A DNA stretch of 64,000 nucleotides from contig NZ_JACXYX010000008.1 of assembly GCF_014779655.1 (NCBI RefSeq), positions 1 to 64,000 of the forward strand, written 5' to 3'. The stretch's first letter is position 1. Each line of letters begins with the position of its first letter. Positions 18,717 to 28,153 of this stretch are shown piece after piece. The notes below the pieces were generated by a model. It did no database searches. It was not told where the DNA came from and worked only from the letters and a program-made list of their open reading frames with translations. The DNA comes from Nocardioides ganghwensis. Lineage in GTDB: Bacteria > Actinomycetota > Actinomycetes > Propionibacteriales > Nocardioidaceae. A program made the position numbers and the translations under genes.

Positions 18717-21700
18717 CGGGCGGCCTCCGGGTCGCACCCACACCGCTCACCGGACGCGGGCTGGTCGGGTCGGATCACGTTCACCAGGTGCTGCTCGGCC
18801 GGGACCGACACCAGGATCGAGATGGCGAGCGCCCCTACGACCTGGTCCAGGTCGCCGCTCTCGATCCCGCCGTCCGGGTCGATGTGCGTCAGGCGTACAT
18901 CGGTGACGTAGTCGACGTAGGGCCGCTCCTCGACGTAGTTGACGAGCACCGACTTGGCGATGCGGCCGTTGAAGGACGGTCGGGCGTCGTCGCGGAACGC
19001 CCACGGGGACAGGAATCGCGTGATCTCCCGCTTGAGCTCCTGGACCTGGAAGGTCTCATCGACACCGGGGCGGAACCGCACGTTGAGTCCCGCGCGGACC
19101 TCCTCGAAGCGCGGGTTCCGCACGTGCAGGGTCGCGAAGCACGACATCCGTGCCGCGAGGAAGCGCTCGACCTCGCCGAGCAGCCGCAGGCTGGTCGCGG
19201 GCCGCAGCGGGTCGCGGCGTTCTGCCACCGCGAGGTCGGGGATGGTCACGACGGTCACGTGCCCCGGTGCCAACTCACGGTAGAGCCCCGTGCCCGACGT
19301 GTTCGGCTCGTAGCGGGTGTGGTTCAGACAGCGGGCTTGGTAGATCCCGGGGAACGCGGCCAGCACGAGGTGCTCGTGGTCCCAGAGCGCTATGGCCCGG
19401 TCCTTGTGTCGGAGTCGCTCGCTGACGCGAGACCTGAACGCCTCGGCCGACTCGACCGGCCGACCACCGAACGTCGGGAACGGCTGGGTGACACCCTTCG
19501 CCGCCGCCTCGGGCGGGTCCAGCTTGGTGATCGTCCCTGCGGGGAGCTGCCGGGTGTGGGAGGACGATCCGTTGCGGCGGTCGACGTACGTGGCCCGCAG
19601 CGCCTGCGCCGCGACCGTGAGCAGCCGGCACACGGCATCGGGCGCCTCGGCCACCGCGACCCGGATCCAGTGCAGTCCGGCGGGGAGCGCCGTGTGCTCG
19701 GTCGAGGCGTCGGCGGGGACTGACATCGTGACGATCCCCGAGGAGAGCAGCCCGTCGGTGCTGTCCGACACGGCGTTGGTGGGGAACGGCTCCCAGTCGT
19801 TCCCCGACAGGTAGCTCCAGTGGAGGTGGTCGTCGGGCTTGACGACGAGGGGGTTCGCCGACCCGTCGACCACCTCGAACAGCAGCGTCAGGTCCTGGGG
19901 TGGGGCTAGGTCGCGCACCCCAATGTAGAGGGCCGCCTGGGCATCGGTGCCGCCGGTGGCCAGGAATCGGGGGAGTAGTGGCAGTGCCCCTGTCAACGGT
20001 GCTGGCGAGGGCGCCAGGTGCCCGAACGGCATCATGTGGAAGAAGCGCCCCGCGGCCTCTGTCGGGTCCGCGAGGGTGAGCTCCTGCGTCGCGGTGTAGT
20101 CGAGCGTCAGCGACTCCAGCAACGGCAGGACGGGGACGGGGCTCGGCTCACCGTCACCGGCGCCGGCGGCGATCCACTTGGCAAGGGCGAGCGGATAGGC
20201 TTCGGTGCCGAAGCCGGTGTCGAGCCGCAACCGGATGAAGCCGCTGCGGCTGCCGGTGTCGTAGGCGACACCCTGCTCGAGCACCGGGTCGGTGTCGTGC
20301 GGGGCGGGGACCGCACCGATCTCGAGGACCGTCGCGGTGACGTCCGTTGACGGCATGGACAGTGGCTCCCAGGTGCCGGCGTCGAGAACCTCCGCGGTGA
20401 CCTGGGGCGTCCCCGGGCTCCCGTAGGCGGTGGGACTCGTCATCCACGTCGTGTGCAGCGTGACGTCCCCCGGGGACTTCTGGAACGCCTCGGTCGAGCC
20501 GACCACGAGCGCGCTGTTCTCCCGAGGCACGGCCCCGAAGGCCAGGAACGGCTTCGACGGGTCGATCGGTCCCTGGTCGTTCGCGAGGGCGAGGGACCGC
20601 AGACCCTTGACCCGGACATCAAGGGTCACTCCGGTGAGCTCGACCTTCTCGAGCACGGTGTAGGTCGTCCACGGGGTCGTGGGGTGATGGTGGAGCGTGA
20701 TCAGAAGGACCGGGAGGCGGGTGTCGAAGCCGTAGCCGTGGGTCGCGGCGTCGTACGGCGTGACGGCCGGGTCGTTGCCGCCGAGCTCGATCTGCAGTTC
20801 GCCGCCCTCGGAGTCCAGGGAGAGGACGGCGACGCTGCGCTCGAGCCACCCGTCTGCCGTGGTGAGGCGGCACCGGAGGTCGACCGCGGCCGTCTTCCCG
20901 CCGGCGATCGCTGCTGAGGTGTGGAGCCGCACCACGATGGTGCGCTCACCTTCCGCCAGCCACAGGTGGTGGGACGCGATGGCGAAGCCGACCTCGGCGG
21001 GCGGCATCCGGATCCCCGTCAGCCTGCCGTGCTCGTAGTTCTTGTTGGCGAACGGGTGCCACGACCCCCCGACGGCGTCGGTCTCGCCGCCGACACCGTC
21101 ACCCGACTCCGCAACGGGCGAGGCAAACAGCCGACCGTCCTCGAGCGGCAACCGCTCACCGGGAGTGTCGTGGTGCCGATACACGCTGGCGAGCCGTTCG
21201 ACCGAGGCGCGGTTGACCACGACGTCGGTGTCCACGGCGAAGTGTGCGTCTTCGCCGACGTCGTCCTTGCCCGCCCGCAGCAGCGCCCCGGCCGTCAGCC
21301 GGTGGGAGGTGACGTGCTTCGCGAGCTCCACCAGCACGTGGGCGTGGCCCGACTCCGAGGGCAGGTCCCTCAGGCGCAGCACGTCACGGTAGTAGTGGTC
21401 GAGATGCCGCGCCGTGAGCTGATTCGCCTGCGTGCGAGTGTGCTCGAGCAGGCGCACGAAAGCCAGGAACAGAGCGTAGTGGGGCTGGTGGCCGTTCGAG
21501 TCGAAGCTCGCATGCAGGGCGGTCCGGGCGCCGTCGACGACGCGTGCGTACGCCCCTAGGAAGGACTCGCAGATCGCACGGAAGAGGTGGTGGGTGGCGA
21601 GGTGGTTGGCGCGGTCGACCACCGTGGCGCCCTGCCCGTAGGCGTCCGTGTGGGGGAGTGGGTCCACCGCGACGTACGACGCCCAGTTCGGGAGGTCCAC

Positions 21701-22357
21701 GCCGGCGGGCCACTCCCCGGACAGCGCAGCGCCGGGGTCCACGAGGAAACGCTGGAACGGCTCCACCGACCGGCCGAGGATGCGGACGTCGCTGGGAGCG
21801 GGTACGGCCGGGTCGACGACCCCGAGGGCCTGGCCGGCGACGTGGTACCCGATCAAGCGACGCAGCATGGGGCTCAGCTGCGCGCGCACCAGGTTGACGA
21901 TCGTCGCACGCAGCGGATCCGCTGGTGGTAGTGCCACGGCCACGGCGTCGATGCCTCGGGCGAGGCTCCCCACGGCGTCGAAGATCGCGCCCAACGCCTC
22001 CTTCATGTCGGCCTCGGACCCCGTCAGTGGCGGGTCCTCGAGACGACAAAGCCAGCCCTGCAGCGCCGTCCGGTAGGCATCGACGCGGTCGACGGCGACG
22101 ACCGCGAGTAGCGAGGAGATGTCGGAGCCGAAGAACTGGTGCCAGTCCGGGTCGGCCGGGTCGACAGTGTCGTCGAACCCCACGTAACGGAGGTACCTGC
22201 TGTAGGCGGCTGCGAAGACGATCGCGTGCTCGGACCGGCGATCGTCGACGGGAGCGCTGGCAGGGTCGGGTGCGCTGAGTGCCCGCTGCTCCTGGTCCGT
22301 GCCGTCGCGGAGCAGCTGGCCCGGGTCGTGGCTGACCGAGCAGCCGCAGGAGGTCAT
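18713..22357 (-). CDS. eCIS baseplate J/gp47-like protein (Afp11-like)
   Basis: A 1,214-residue baseplate protein. The N-terminal third is helical and includes the HLDHYYRDVLRL block typical of Afp11-like proteins; the middle is beta-rich, and the C-terminal third carries a baseplate-J-like region (AFRSRVSERLRHKDRAIALWD, then ERFLAARMS and an RFLSPWAF segment) seen in phage baseplate J proteins. It should form wedges with the downstream Afp12-like protein. Cysteine pairs sit at both ends (CGC at residues 4-6 and again near the C-terminus), which is unusual for this family. The first ATG overlaps the gp25 gene stop by four bases. Confidence 0.85.
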   Translation of the reverse strand: MTSCGCSVSHDPGQLLRDGTDQEQRALSAPDPASAPVDDRRSEHAIVFAAAYSRYLRYVGFDDTVDPADPDWHQFFGSDISSLLAVVAVDRVDAYRTALQGWLCRLEDPPLTGSEADMKEALGAIFDAVGSLARGIDAVAVALPPADPLRATIVNLVRAQLSPMLRRLIGYHVAGQALGVVDPAVPAPSDVRILGRSVEPFQRFLVDPGAALSGEWPAGVDLPNWASYVAVDPLPHTDAYGQGATVVDRANHLATHHLFRAICESFLGAYARVVDGARTALHASFDSNGHQPHYALFLAFVRLLEHTRTQANQLTARHLDHYYRDVLRLRDLPSESGHAHVLVELAKHVTSHRLTAGALLRAGKDDVGEDAHFAVDTDVVVNRASVERLASVYRHHDTPGERLPLEDGRLFASPVAESGDGVGGETDAVGGSWHPFANKNYEHGRLTGIRMPPAEVGFAIASHHLWLAEGERTIVVRLHTSAAIAGGKTAAVDLRCRLTTADGWLERSVAVLSLDSEGGELQIELGGNDPAVTPYDAATHGYGFDTRLPVLLITLHHHPTTPWTTYTVLEKVELTGVTLDVRVKGLRSLALANDQGPIDPSKPFLAFGAVPRENSALVVGSTEAFQKSPGDVTLHTTWMTSPTAYGSPGTPQVTAEVLDAGTWEPLSMPSTDVTATVLEIGAVPAPHDTDPVLEQGVAYDTGSRSGFIRLRLDTGFGTEAYPLALAKWIAAGAGDGEPSPVPVLPLLESLTLDYTATQELTLADPTEAAGRFFHMMPFGHLAPSPAPLTGALPLLPRFLATGGTDAQAALYIGVRDLAPPQDLTLLFEVVDGSANPLVVKPDDHLHWSYLSGNDWEPFPTNAVSDSTDGLLSSGIVTMSVPADASTEHTALPAGLHWIRVAVAEAPDAVCRLLTVAAQALRATYVDRRNGSSSHTRQLPAGTITKLDPPEAAAKGVTQPFPTFGGRPVESAEAFRSRVSERLRHKDRAIALWDHEHLVLAAFPGIYQARCLNHTRYEPNTSGTGLYRELAPGHVTVVTIPDLAVAERRDPLRPATSLRLLGEVERFLAARMSCFATLHVRNPRFEEVRAGLNVRFRPGVDETFQVQELKREITRFLSPWAFRDDARPSFNGRIAKSVLVNYVEERPYVDYVTDVRLTHIDPDGGIESGDLDQVVGALAISILVSVPAEQHLVNVIRPDQPASGERCGCDPEAAR

Positions 22358-22821
22358 GGCGCCTCCGGGAGGAGCTGCACCGTCGTGGTGAGGTTGATGT
22401 CGGTGCCTTCGTCGCGGTAGAAGGGGAAGACGAAGTTGAACCGCGAGTTGGTGGCCTTGACGCGATAGATCACCCCGATCAGGAGATAACCCCCGATCGC
22501 CTCGGCCGGGTCGTCCTCGACACGAACGTGCTCGAGGTCGATGCGTGGCTCGTGGTAGAGGATCGCCGACTCGATCTTGTCGGCCATCAGGGTTCGCATC
22601 CGGGTGTCGAGGTTCTCGAAGACGAGCTCGTCCATGTTGCAGCCGTACTGCGGGACCATGATCCGTTCGCCGGGCGCGGTCGAGAGCAGGATCTGGAGGC
22701 TCGACACGATGTCGTCCTCGTCGTCGAGCATCCGGACTCCGCCGACCCGCCGGTCGAACGCCGGCGGGAAGGACCAGCCCCGACCGAGGAACGAGCGGTT
22801 CTCGGGCTGCGTCGGTCCCAT
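22354..22821 (-). CDS. GPW/gp25-family baseplate protein (Afp9-like)
   Basis: A 155-residue protein with the gp25/lysozyme-like fold signature: DIVSSLQILLSTAPGERIM, then PQYGCNMDELVFENL. Proteins of this family, related to T4 gp25 and TssE, sit at the sheath-baseplate boundary and start sheath polymerisation. Length is normal for the family. ATG lies one base after the PAAR stop and the gene's own stop overlaps the next start, so it is embedded in the operon. Confidence 0.93.
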   Translation of the reverse strand: MGPTQPENRSFLGRGWSFPPAFDRRVGGVRMLDDEDDIVSSLQILLSTAPGERIMVPQYGCNMDELVFENLDTRMRTLMADKIESAILYHEPRIDLEHVRVEDDPAEAIGGYLLIGVIYRVKATNSRFNFVFPFYRDEGTDINLTTTVQLLPEAP

Positions 22822-22822
22822 G

Positions 22823-23092
22823 TCAGCCCCCGATCAGCACGGTCGGCTTGCCCGGCGGCATCACCACGCCACCGGCGGCGGTGGGGTCGGTGACGCGGGC
22901 GGCGGGCTTGCCGCCGATCTGCACCGTGCTGGATCCCTTGACGATGGTGTCGACCCCGCAGCTGTCCCCGAGAGTTGCCGCGGGCAGGTTGCCGATCAGC
23001 ACCGTGGGCGTCCCCGGCGGGATGATCGGCACCGGTGCACCCTGCGTCGCCGGGCTGACGATCTGGTCGGTGACTCGGGCTGCCGGGAACAT
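22823..23092 (-). CDS. PAAR-like spike tip protein (Afp10-like)
   Basis: An 89-residue protein consisting of two PAAR-type repeats: FPAARVTDQIV and GGKPAARVTDPT, each followed by PTVLIGNLPA or PTVLIGG. PAAR proteins cap the VgrG-type spike with a sharp cone, usually holding a metal ion, and can carry effectors. This one is the bare cone, with no C-terminal extension, so any cargo is probably held elsewhere (for example inside the tube). It lies 11 bases after the VgrG-like gene. Confidence 0.92.
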   Translation of the reverse strand: MFPAARVTDQIVSPATQGAPVPIIPPGTPTVLIGNLPAATLGDSCGVDTIVKGSSTVQIGGKPAARVTDPTAAGGVVMPPGKPTVLIGG

Positions 23093-23103
23093 CCTGCTTC
23101 CTC

Positions 23104-24852
23104 TCAGTTGATCTGGACGAGCGATCCCTTGACGACGGTCGTGCCGCTCGAGGAGACCTTGACCCCGCCTTGGCCCTCGGCGGTGAACTGCGCCTGGGCA
23201 GACGCCGTGACATTGGCGCCGGCCTCGAGGGAGATGTCTCCTGAGGACTTGAGGACGATGTCCTTGCTGCTCTCGAACGTGATGCCGTTGGCGTCGAGCG
23301 TGATCGAGCTGCCGTTCTGGTCCTCGATCTTCACCGCCTTGTCGGCCTCGGAGAGGCTCAGCCGGTTGCCCTCGGGCGTCTCGAGCGACGCGACCTTGCC
23401 GTCGTCGTCGAAGGTCAGCTTCAGCTTCGACCTGCTCACGTATCCCTTGACGTGGTTGAGGTCCGCTCCCGGCACCGGCGCGGGCTTGGCGCTGCTGTGG
23501 CACTGCCCCAGGACCACGGGATGACGCGGGTCGCCGTCCAGGAATCCCACGACGACCTCGTCATCGAGCTCCGGCCGAAAACAGGTCCCGCGCCCGGCTC
23601 CCGCGTCGAGCGTGGCCACGCGGGCCCACACCCCGTCCTCGCCCGTACTGACCAGGGGCAGCCGAATCTGGATCCGGTCCTCGCCGTCGGGGTCGCCCTC
23701 AAGAGCGACGACGACGCCGACCTGGAGGCCATTGACCGAGGGCAGCAGCCCGGCGGCCGGGAGCGCCGTCACCGGGAACCTCTCGAGCTGGGTCTCGGGC
23801 TTCAGGCCGAAAGCGACGTCGGTCTCCCAGTTGCCGTTGGCGAAGGTGTGGAGTACTCCCGACACGAGCTGGGGGCCGGCGAAGCGGTCGCCGATGCCGT
23901 TGACCTCGACGACGTCGCCCGCCGTGACGCCACTGAAACCCTGGAAGCGGACCCTGCCACGCACCTTGGCGAGCCGGTCACGGAGGAGGTGCGCGTCGGC
24001 CAGGGCCTGCAGCTCGGGATCGCCGAGCCCGCCACCGTGGCGCAGGACCACGGGGTCGCCCCCGAGCACGTCGGCCAGGTCGCTCGGTGAGAGGTTGCCG
24101 GTGTCGAGAAGGCTCGGCTCCGAGCCTTCGACCTCGAGGAGCTCCTGGTCGGTCGCGTTCCATGTGGTGGCAGTGACGCCCGGCACCTGGTGGCGGGCAT
24201 CGATCTCGGCGTCGAGCTCGAGCACGGTGGCGCCGAACTGGGCGGCGACCACCGGCGAGGCGTCGGTCGCAGGTGGCCGCACGGTGACCGTGCCGTCGCG
24301 CACGGCCACCACGTGGCCGTTCGCCTCGGCCCGGCACACGACGAAGTCCCAGTCGGTGGCGTCGTACTGGATGACCTCGCGGAGCGTCGGCTTGGTGCTC
24401 GCGACGTCGCGCTGCAGCCCGTACTCGCCGATCAGCCCGTCGATGAGGTCGCCGTCGGTCGTGTCGAGGTGGAGGCGGCTCTTGCGGCCACGGGTCATCC
24501 GGACGGCTTCGTCGCGGCACTCCAGGGACAGCAGGCTCCCGCTCTTGCGTACTCGGATCCGGTGCGTGATCACCAGGCCCTTGAAGACGGCCTCGGTCTC
24601 ACCGCGGTAGCCGAGCCGGATCTCGATCGGCCGGCCCGGGACGAAGTGCTCGGTGTTGCTGGCCGGGAACGTCTGCTGCGACGCCTCGCCGTCCCGCAGC
24701 TGCACCGATGCCGAGGGGATCCGGTTGAGCTCCTGGAAGACCGACGCCGACAGCACGTGGAAGGCGGTCGAGATCTCCTCCCCATCGATCAGCAGGCTGA
24801 TCGAGCAGACGTCCGGCGTTGCGGGCGTGGGGATGACCGTGGCGTCGCTCAT
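23104..24852 (-). CDS. VgrG-like spike/hub protein (Afp8-like)
   Basis: A 582-residue gp27-gp5 fusion. The N-terminal hub includes LGYRGETEAVFKGLVI and the phage late control D-like region; the middle has the gp5 OB-fold (VVVALEGDPDGEDRIQIRLP, VVVGFLDGDPRHPVVLGQ); the C-terminus is a beta-helix of short repeats (ITLDANGITFESSKDIVL, DISLEAGANVTASA) that forms the spike needle. It would trimerise under the tube and carry the PAAR tip. ATG at 24852 overlaps the LysM gene stop by four bases, which fixes the start. Confidence 0.95.
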   Translation of the reverse strand: MSDATVIPTPATPDVCSISLLIDGEEISTAFHVLSASVFQELNRIPSASVQLRDGEASQQTFPASNTEHFVPGRPIEIRLGYRGETEAVFKGLVITHRIRVRKSGSLLSLECRDEAVRMTRGRKSRLHLDTTDGDLIDGLIGEYGLQRDVASTKPTLREVIQYDATDWDFVVCRAEANGHVVAVRDGTVTVRPPATDASPVVAAQFGATVLELDAEIDARHQVPGVTATTWNATDQELLEVEGSEPSLLDTGNLSPSDLADVLGGDPVVLRHGGGLGDPELQALADAHLLRDRLAKVRGRVRFQGFSGVTAGDVVEVNGIGDRFAGPQLVSGVLHTFANGNWETDVAFGLKPETQLERFPVTALPAAGLLPSVNGLQVGVVVALEGDPDGEDRIQIRLPLVSTGEDGVWARVATLDAGAGRGTCFRPELDDEVVVGFLDGDPRHPVVLGQCHSSAKPAPVPGADLNHVKGYVSRSKLKLTFDDDGKVASLETPEGNRLSLSEADKAVKIEDQNGSSITLDANGITFESSKDIVLKSSGDISLEAGANVTASAQAQFTAEGQGGVKVSSSGTTVVKGSLVQIN

Positions 24853-25562
24853 CGTCCGGCTCCGGCCAGGTCGACGGGTGGGAACCGCAGCTCCTGCCCC
24901 GGGGACAGCGAGCGGAAGTCGTCGAGCCGGTTCGCGGCTGCGACGAGGAGGTAGTGCCGGGGGTCGCCGTACACCTCGAAGCACAGCAGCGGAAGGTTGT
25001 CGCCCGGCCTGACGAGCCTGCGGTGGGTGAGGTCGGGCGACCTACGGTCCTCGACCGCGGCCCGCTTCTCGTCCTCGATCGACCCCTTGAACTTCACGCG
25101 AACGACTGCCCGGACCGGCTGGCCGTCGGGGTTGAACAGCTTGTAGGTGATGCCGACCTCGATGGCCCGCCCCTTGAAGACCAGGTTCCCCCAGACGAGC
25201 TTGAGGTGGTACGGCTCGTGAGAGCTGCCCTGGTACTCGGTGAGGAGCCTGCGGAAGGCGTCGACGTCCGCGTGGATCCCCTCAGGGCGTGGCCGTCCGT
25301 CGATGATCCCGGTGTTGTCGAAGAGGAAGTCGAAGGTGAGCTCCTCGGGAAGCGTGTACTCGAACTTGGTCTGGGCACCGCTGGTGCCCTGGCCTTGCCC
25401 GTCGGCGGTCTTCACCTTGTACTCGAGCGTGTACGTCTCGGGGTTGATCAGTGCCTCGAAGGTGGCCTTCGCGTTCGTGGTCCCGCCCGTCTCGGCCGCC
25501 TTTGCCGAGTCGAAGGCGAGGATCAGCATCTTCTCGAGCTTGCCCTCGGTCGCCATGGTCAT
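24849..25562 (-). CDS. LysM-domain hub protein (Afp7-like)
   Basis: A 237-residue protein: N-terminal beta domain with the FDSAKAAETGG and FEYTLPEELTFDFLFDNTGI blocks of the CIS hub family, then a C-terminal LysM-like module (RRLVRPGDNLPLLCFEVYGD, LSPGQELRFPP). In eCIS particles this protein bridges the tube and the VgrG-like spike; the LysM fold is used structurally rather than for cell-wall binding. The ATG at 25562 overlaps the DUF5908 stop as ATGA; a second ATG two codons later is possible. Confidence 0.9.
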   Translation of the reverse strand: MTMATEGKLEKMLILAFDSAKAAETGGTTNAKATFEALINPETYTLEYKVKTADGQGQGTSGAQTKFEYTLPEELTFDFLFDNTGIIDGRPRPEGIHADVDAFRRLLTEYQGSSHEPYHLKLVWGNLVFKGRAIEVGITYKLFNPDGQPVRAVVRVKFKGSIEDEKRAAVEDRRSPDLTHRRLVRPGDNLPLLCFEVYGDPRHYLLVAAANRLDDFRSLSPGQELRFPPVDLAGAGR

Positions 25563-25735
25563 CGATCCCGTCGGTCGGAGAGGACTTGCAGCACGTGCTC
25601 GACGCACTCCGCGACCAGCGCCTCGTGTGTCGTCCCGCCTGCAGCCTCCGGTGGCGTCGGCGCTCCCGCGGGTCTGCCGGTCGGCGGCGCCACGACGGAG
25701 ACGCGAATGTGGAGCTCGTTGATCTCGACAGGCAT
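25559..25735 (-). CDS. DUF5908 small eCIS protein (Afp6-like)
   Basis: A 58-residue protein beginning MPVEINELHIRVSVV, the hallmark of DUF5908, which is found almost only in contractile injection clusters between tube and LysM genes. Afp6 occupies the same slot. A Pro/Ala/Gly stretch separates the beta strand from a C-terminal helix (ALVAECVEHVLQVLSD). Its role is not well known; association with the hub or assembly is the usual guess. It has ATGA coupling to the LysM gene. Confidence 0.85.
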   Translation of the reverse strand: MPVEINELHIRVSVVAPPTGRPAGAPTPPEAAGGTTHEALVAECVEHVLQVLSDRRDR

Positions 25736-25775
25736 CACGGTCCTCCCTCTAGCTGACGGCTGCGACTGTCGGCGG

Positions 25776-26213
25776 TCATGAGACTGTGAAGTAGCGGTAG
25801 GTGAGCTCGATGGTCTCGACAACGACGGAGTTCTCGTTCGCGTTGAGGTCGCTCACCGTCCACTTCTTCGGTACGGCGTGGGCGACCTTCCAGGTTCGCA
25901 ACGGCTGCCCCTCCTCGTTCATGAGGATCACGGAGACGGCGCTCGGCCGGAAGTCGCGGTCGCGGAAGGCATCGGTGAACCAGGAGATCACCTGCGACCC
26001 CACGAGCATCCCGCGCTTGAGCGACAGGTCGCCGTACTTCGTCCGCACCGGGAGCTTGTGGGTGAAGCGGTTCTCGCCGCCCTCCTTGTACTCCTCGGTG
26101 TCGTACTCGACGGTCAGTCCCGAGACCGTCTGGAACCTGGTGTCGTTGGCGTCCCCGCTGAAGGGGAAGTCGACCCGGTAGTAGAAGCCCCACGGCGGGT
26201 AGTACTCGGTCAC
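25776..26213 (-). CDS. Tail tube protein, second copy (gp19-like; Afp5-like)
   Basis: A 145-residue T4 gp19-type tube protein: YYPPWGFYYRVDFPF at the start, VSGLTVEYDTEEYKEGGENRF in the middle and a C-terminal TIELTYRYFTVS strand. As the tube copy nearest the hub genes it probably forms the tube's first ring on the spike, as Afp5 does. GTG start at 26213 is set by an AGGCGG site and by the preceding stop; the longer upstream frame overlaps the other tube gene and is rejected. Confidence 0.9.
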   Translation of the reverse strand: MTEYYPPWGFYYRVDFPFSGDANDTRFQTVSGLTVEYDTEEYKEGGENRFTHKLPVRTKYGDLSLKRGMLVGSQVISWFTDAFRDRDFRPSAVSVILMNEEGQPLRTWKVAHAVPKKWTVSDLNANENSVVVETIELTYRYFTVS

Positions 26214-26221
26214 GGTCCGCC

Positions 26222-26659
26222 TCAGGTCTTCAGCTGCTTCAAGCCTTCGTGCGCGAACTCGAGGCTCTCGATCGCGGACTCGTTGGCGTCGGACTTCAGG
26301 TCGGGCGCGGTGACCTTGACGGGGAAGCAGCGCGCTGCGGTCCACGCCGCCACCGGCTCGTGGGCCTCGTTGAGCAGCCGGATGGTGATGTCACGCCGGT
26401 TGCCGTCACGCTCGTTGGCGACCAGTTCGAGCCACTCGTTGAACTCGAAGTCGCCCTCGAACTTCCCGCGCTTCAGGGTGATGTTGTTGTTCTTCACCAT
26501 CCCCGGCATGGCGATCTTGCTGAAGTCCTTGCTGTCGCTGTGGCGATACTCGATCTTCTCGCGCTCCATCACCAGGCCGGTCACCTCGGTGAAGCTGAGC
26601 TTCGAGCCACCCCAGTCGACCTGGAAGTGGTATCGCGGGATCGGATAGTCCTGGGGCAT
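26222..26659 (-). CDS. Tail tube protein, main copy (gp19-like; Afp1-like)
   Basis: A 145-residue gp19-type tube protein (PRYHFQVDWGGSKLSFTEVTGL, KRGKFEGDFEFNEWLE, LEFAHEGLKQLKT). Stacked hexamers form the inner tube that is driven into the target and holds cargo in its lumen. It follows the sheath gene by 43 bases and precedes the second tube gene by eight bases, the usual sheath-tube-tube order. Confidence 0.94.
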   Translation of the reverse strand: MPQDYPIPRYHFQVDWGGSKLSFTEVTGLVMEREKIEYRHSDSKDFSKIAMPGMVKNNNITLKRGKFEGDFEFNEWLELVANERDGNRRDITIRLLNEAHEPVAAWTAARCFPVKVTAPDLKSDANESAIESLEFAHEGLKQLKT

Positions 26660-26702
26660 TGCGTTCTCCGTTCGTCAGGTGGTCATGAGGTTGGGGACGG
26701 AC

Positions 26703-28133
26703 TCAGCTCTCGGCCATCTTGTGAGAGAAGCGGAGGACGATGAACTCCGCCGGGCGCACCGCGGCCATCCCGATCTGGACGATCATCCGGCCCTCGAGGA
26801 TGTCCAGCGGCGTCATCGTCTTGCCGAGACCGACAGCGACGTAGAAGGCGTGCTCGGGCTTGATGCCCTGCAGGGCCCCGGCACGCCACTGCGTGGTCAG
26901 GAAGTTCTCGATCATGGCCTGGACCTTCACCCAGGTGTTGGCGTCGTTGGGCTCGAAGGTGAACTGGTCGGTGGCCTTCTTGACCGACTCCTCCACAAAG
27001 GTGAAGAACCTGCGCACGCTGACGTAGCGCCATTCGTTGTCGTTGCCCGCGAGCGTCCTGGCGCCCCACACGAGCGTCCCCTTGCCCACGAACGGACGGA
27101 TCGCGTTGACGGACTTGCCGGCGGTCGGATCGACGTTCATGGCGTCGTTCTGCACGTTGCCGAGCTCGATCGTCGGCCTGACGACGGCCACGAGGGGCAC
27201 ATTGGCCGGCGCCTTCCAGACTCCCCGGTCGTTGTCGACCTTGGCGAAGACGCCGGCGATGGCTCCGCTGGGCGGCAGCACGAGGTCCTTGGCGCGTAGC
27301 GCCGCGATGGCCCGCTCGCGCAGCTCGTTGGTCGCCACGGCATCCAGCGCGGCCGTCGTGGATGCGCCACCGTCGACGACGTGCGACACCTGCACCGCGG
27401 CCTCGTCGTAGGCGTAGTCGAGGATCGTGGAGAGGTTGGGTGCGTAGGCCGCGCCGTACTTGAGGAACTGGCCCGGACCGGCATTGCGGAAGTTCGCGAC
27501 CGCCTGGATGAGGTTCGCATCAGGGTCGGACAGCGATTCGGCGCCACCGTGCGCGTCCATGATCACGAACCGGTCCTTGAGGTCGTTGCACTGCGTGAGC
27601 GCGGCGTCGTGCAAGGTTGCGTAGTCCGCGATCGGTAGGGACTGCGCCTCCGGGATCACGATCAGGGTCGGTTCGTCCACCTTGGACAGTGGTTCGAGGG
27701 CTGCCTGTAGCTCGGCGAGGACCAGATCGGCGGCGACGACCTTGAAGTCACCGACGGAGACGATGAAGCACGACTTGCCGCCGTTGGCGTAGAACATCTG
27801 CAGCGCGTAATAGAGGATGTGCTTGGACCGCGTGTCCTCGTCGACCGTCACGCTCGACGTGACACCGATCGGCGAGCCGGGCGAAGCCGTCGTCGTGGTG
27901 GTGATCGTCACCGCGAGTCCTGTCTCGGGCTGTGGGCCGCCGAAGTACTGCTCGAACTCAACCAACGACTCGATCCGCTTGGGCTTGAGCAGGAGGTCGT
28001 CCGCGATCTCGTTGGTCGCCCTCTCCGTGTAGCCGATGAACGCGGGAATGGCGGTGTCGACGGGCGCCACGCTCGGCGGGAGCTTCGGTATCTCCTCGAT
28101 GTAGGCGCCGGGTGTCTTGTACGTAGTGGCCAT
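26703..28133 (-). CDS. Contractile tail sheath protein
   Basis: A 476-residue sheath protein. It opens with TYKTPGAYIEEIPKLPPSV, the standard sheath N-terminus, and ends with the conserved core (LVWGARTLAGNDNEWRYVSV, VEESVKKATDQFTFEPND, and a C-terminal FIVLRFSHKMAES strand that interlocks with neighbours). A Thr/Ser-rich insert (around residues 75-95) is probably a surface loop. This is the only sheath gene in the cluster, whereas Afp/PVC clusters carry three, a reduction that is common in actinobacterial eCIS. Confidence 0.96.
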   Translation of the reverse strand: MATTYKTPGAYIEEIPKLPPSVAPVDTAIPAFIGYTERATNEIADDLLLKPKRIESLVEFEQYFGGPQPETGLAVTITTTTTASPGSPIGVTSSVTVDEDTRSKHILYYALQMFYANGGKSCFIVSVGDFKVVAADLVLAELQAALEPLSKVDEPTLIVIPEAQSLPIADYATLHDAALTQCNDLKDRFVIMDAHGGAESLSDPDANLIQAVANFRNAGPGQFLKYGAAYAPNLSTILDYAYDEAAVQVSHVVDGGASTTAALDAVATNELRERAIAALRAKDLVLPPSGAIAGVFAKVDNDRGVWKAPANVPLVAVVRPTIELGNVQNDAMNVDPTAGKSVNAIRPFVGKGTLVWGARTLAGNDNEWRYVSVRRFFTFVEESVKKATDQFTFEPNDANTWVKVQAMIENFLTTQWRAGALQGIKPEHAFYVAVGLGKTMTPLDILEGRMIVQIGMAAVRPAEFIVLRFSHKMAES

Positions 28134-28153
28134 GGCCTTCCCTTCCTGGTCGG

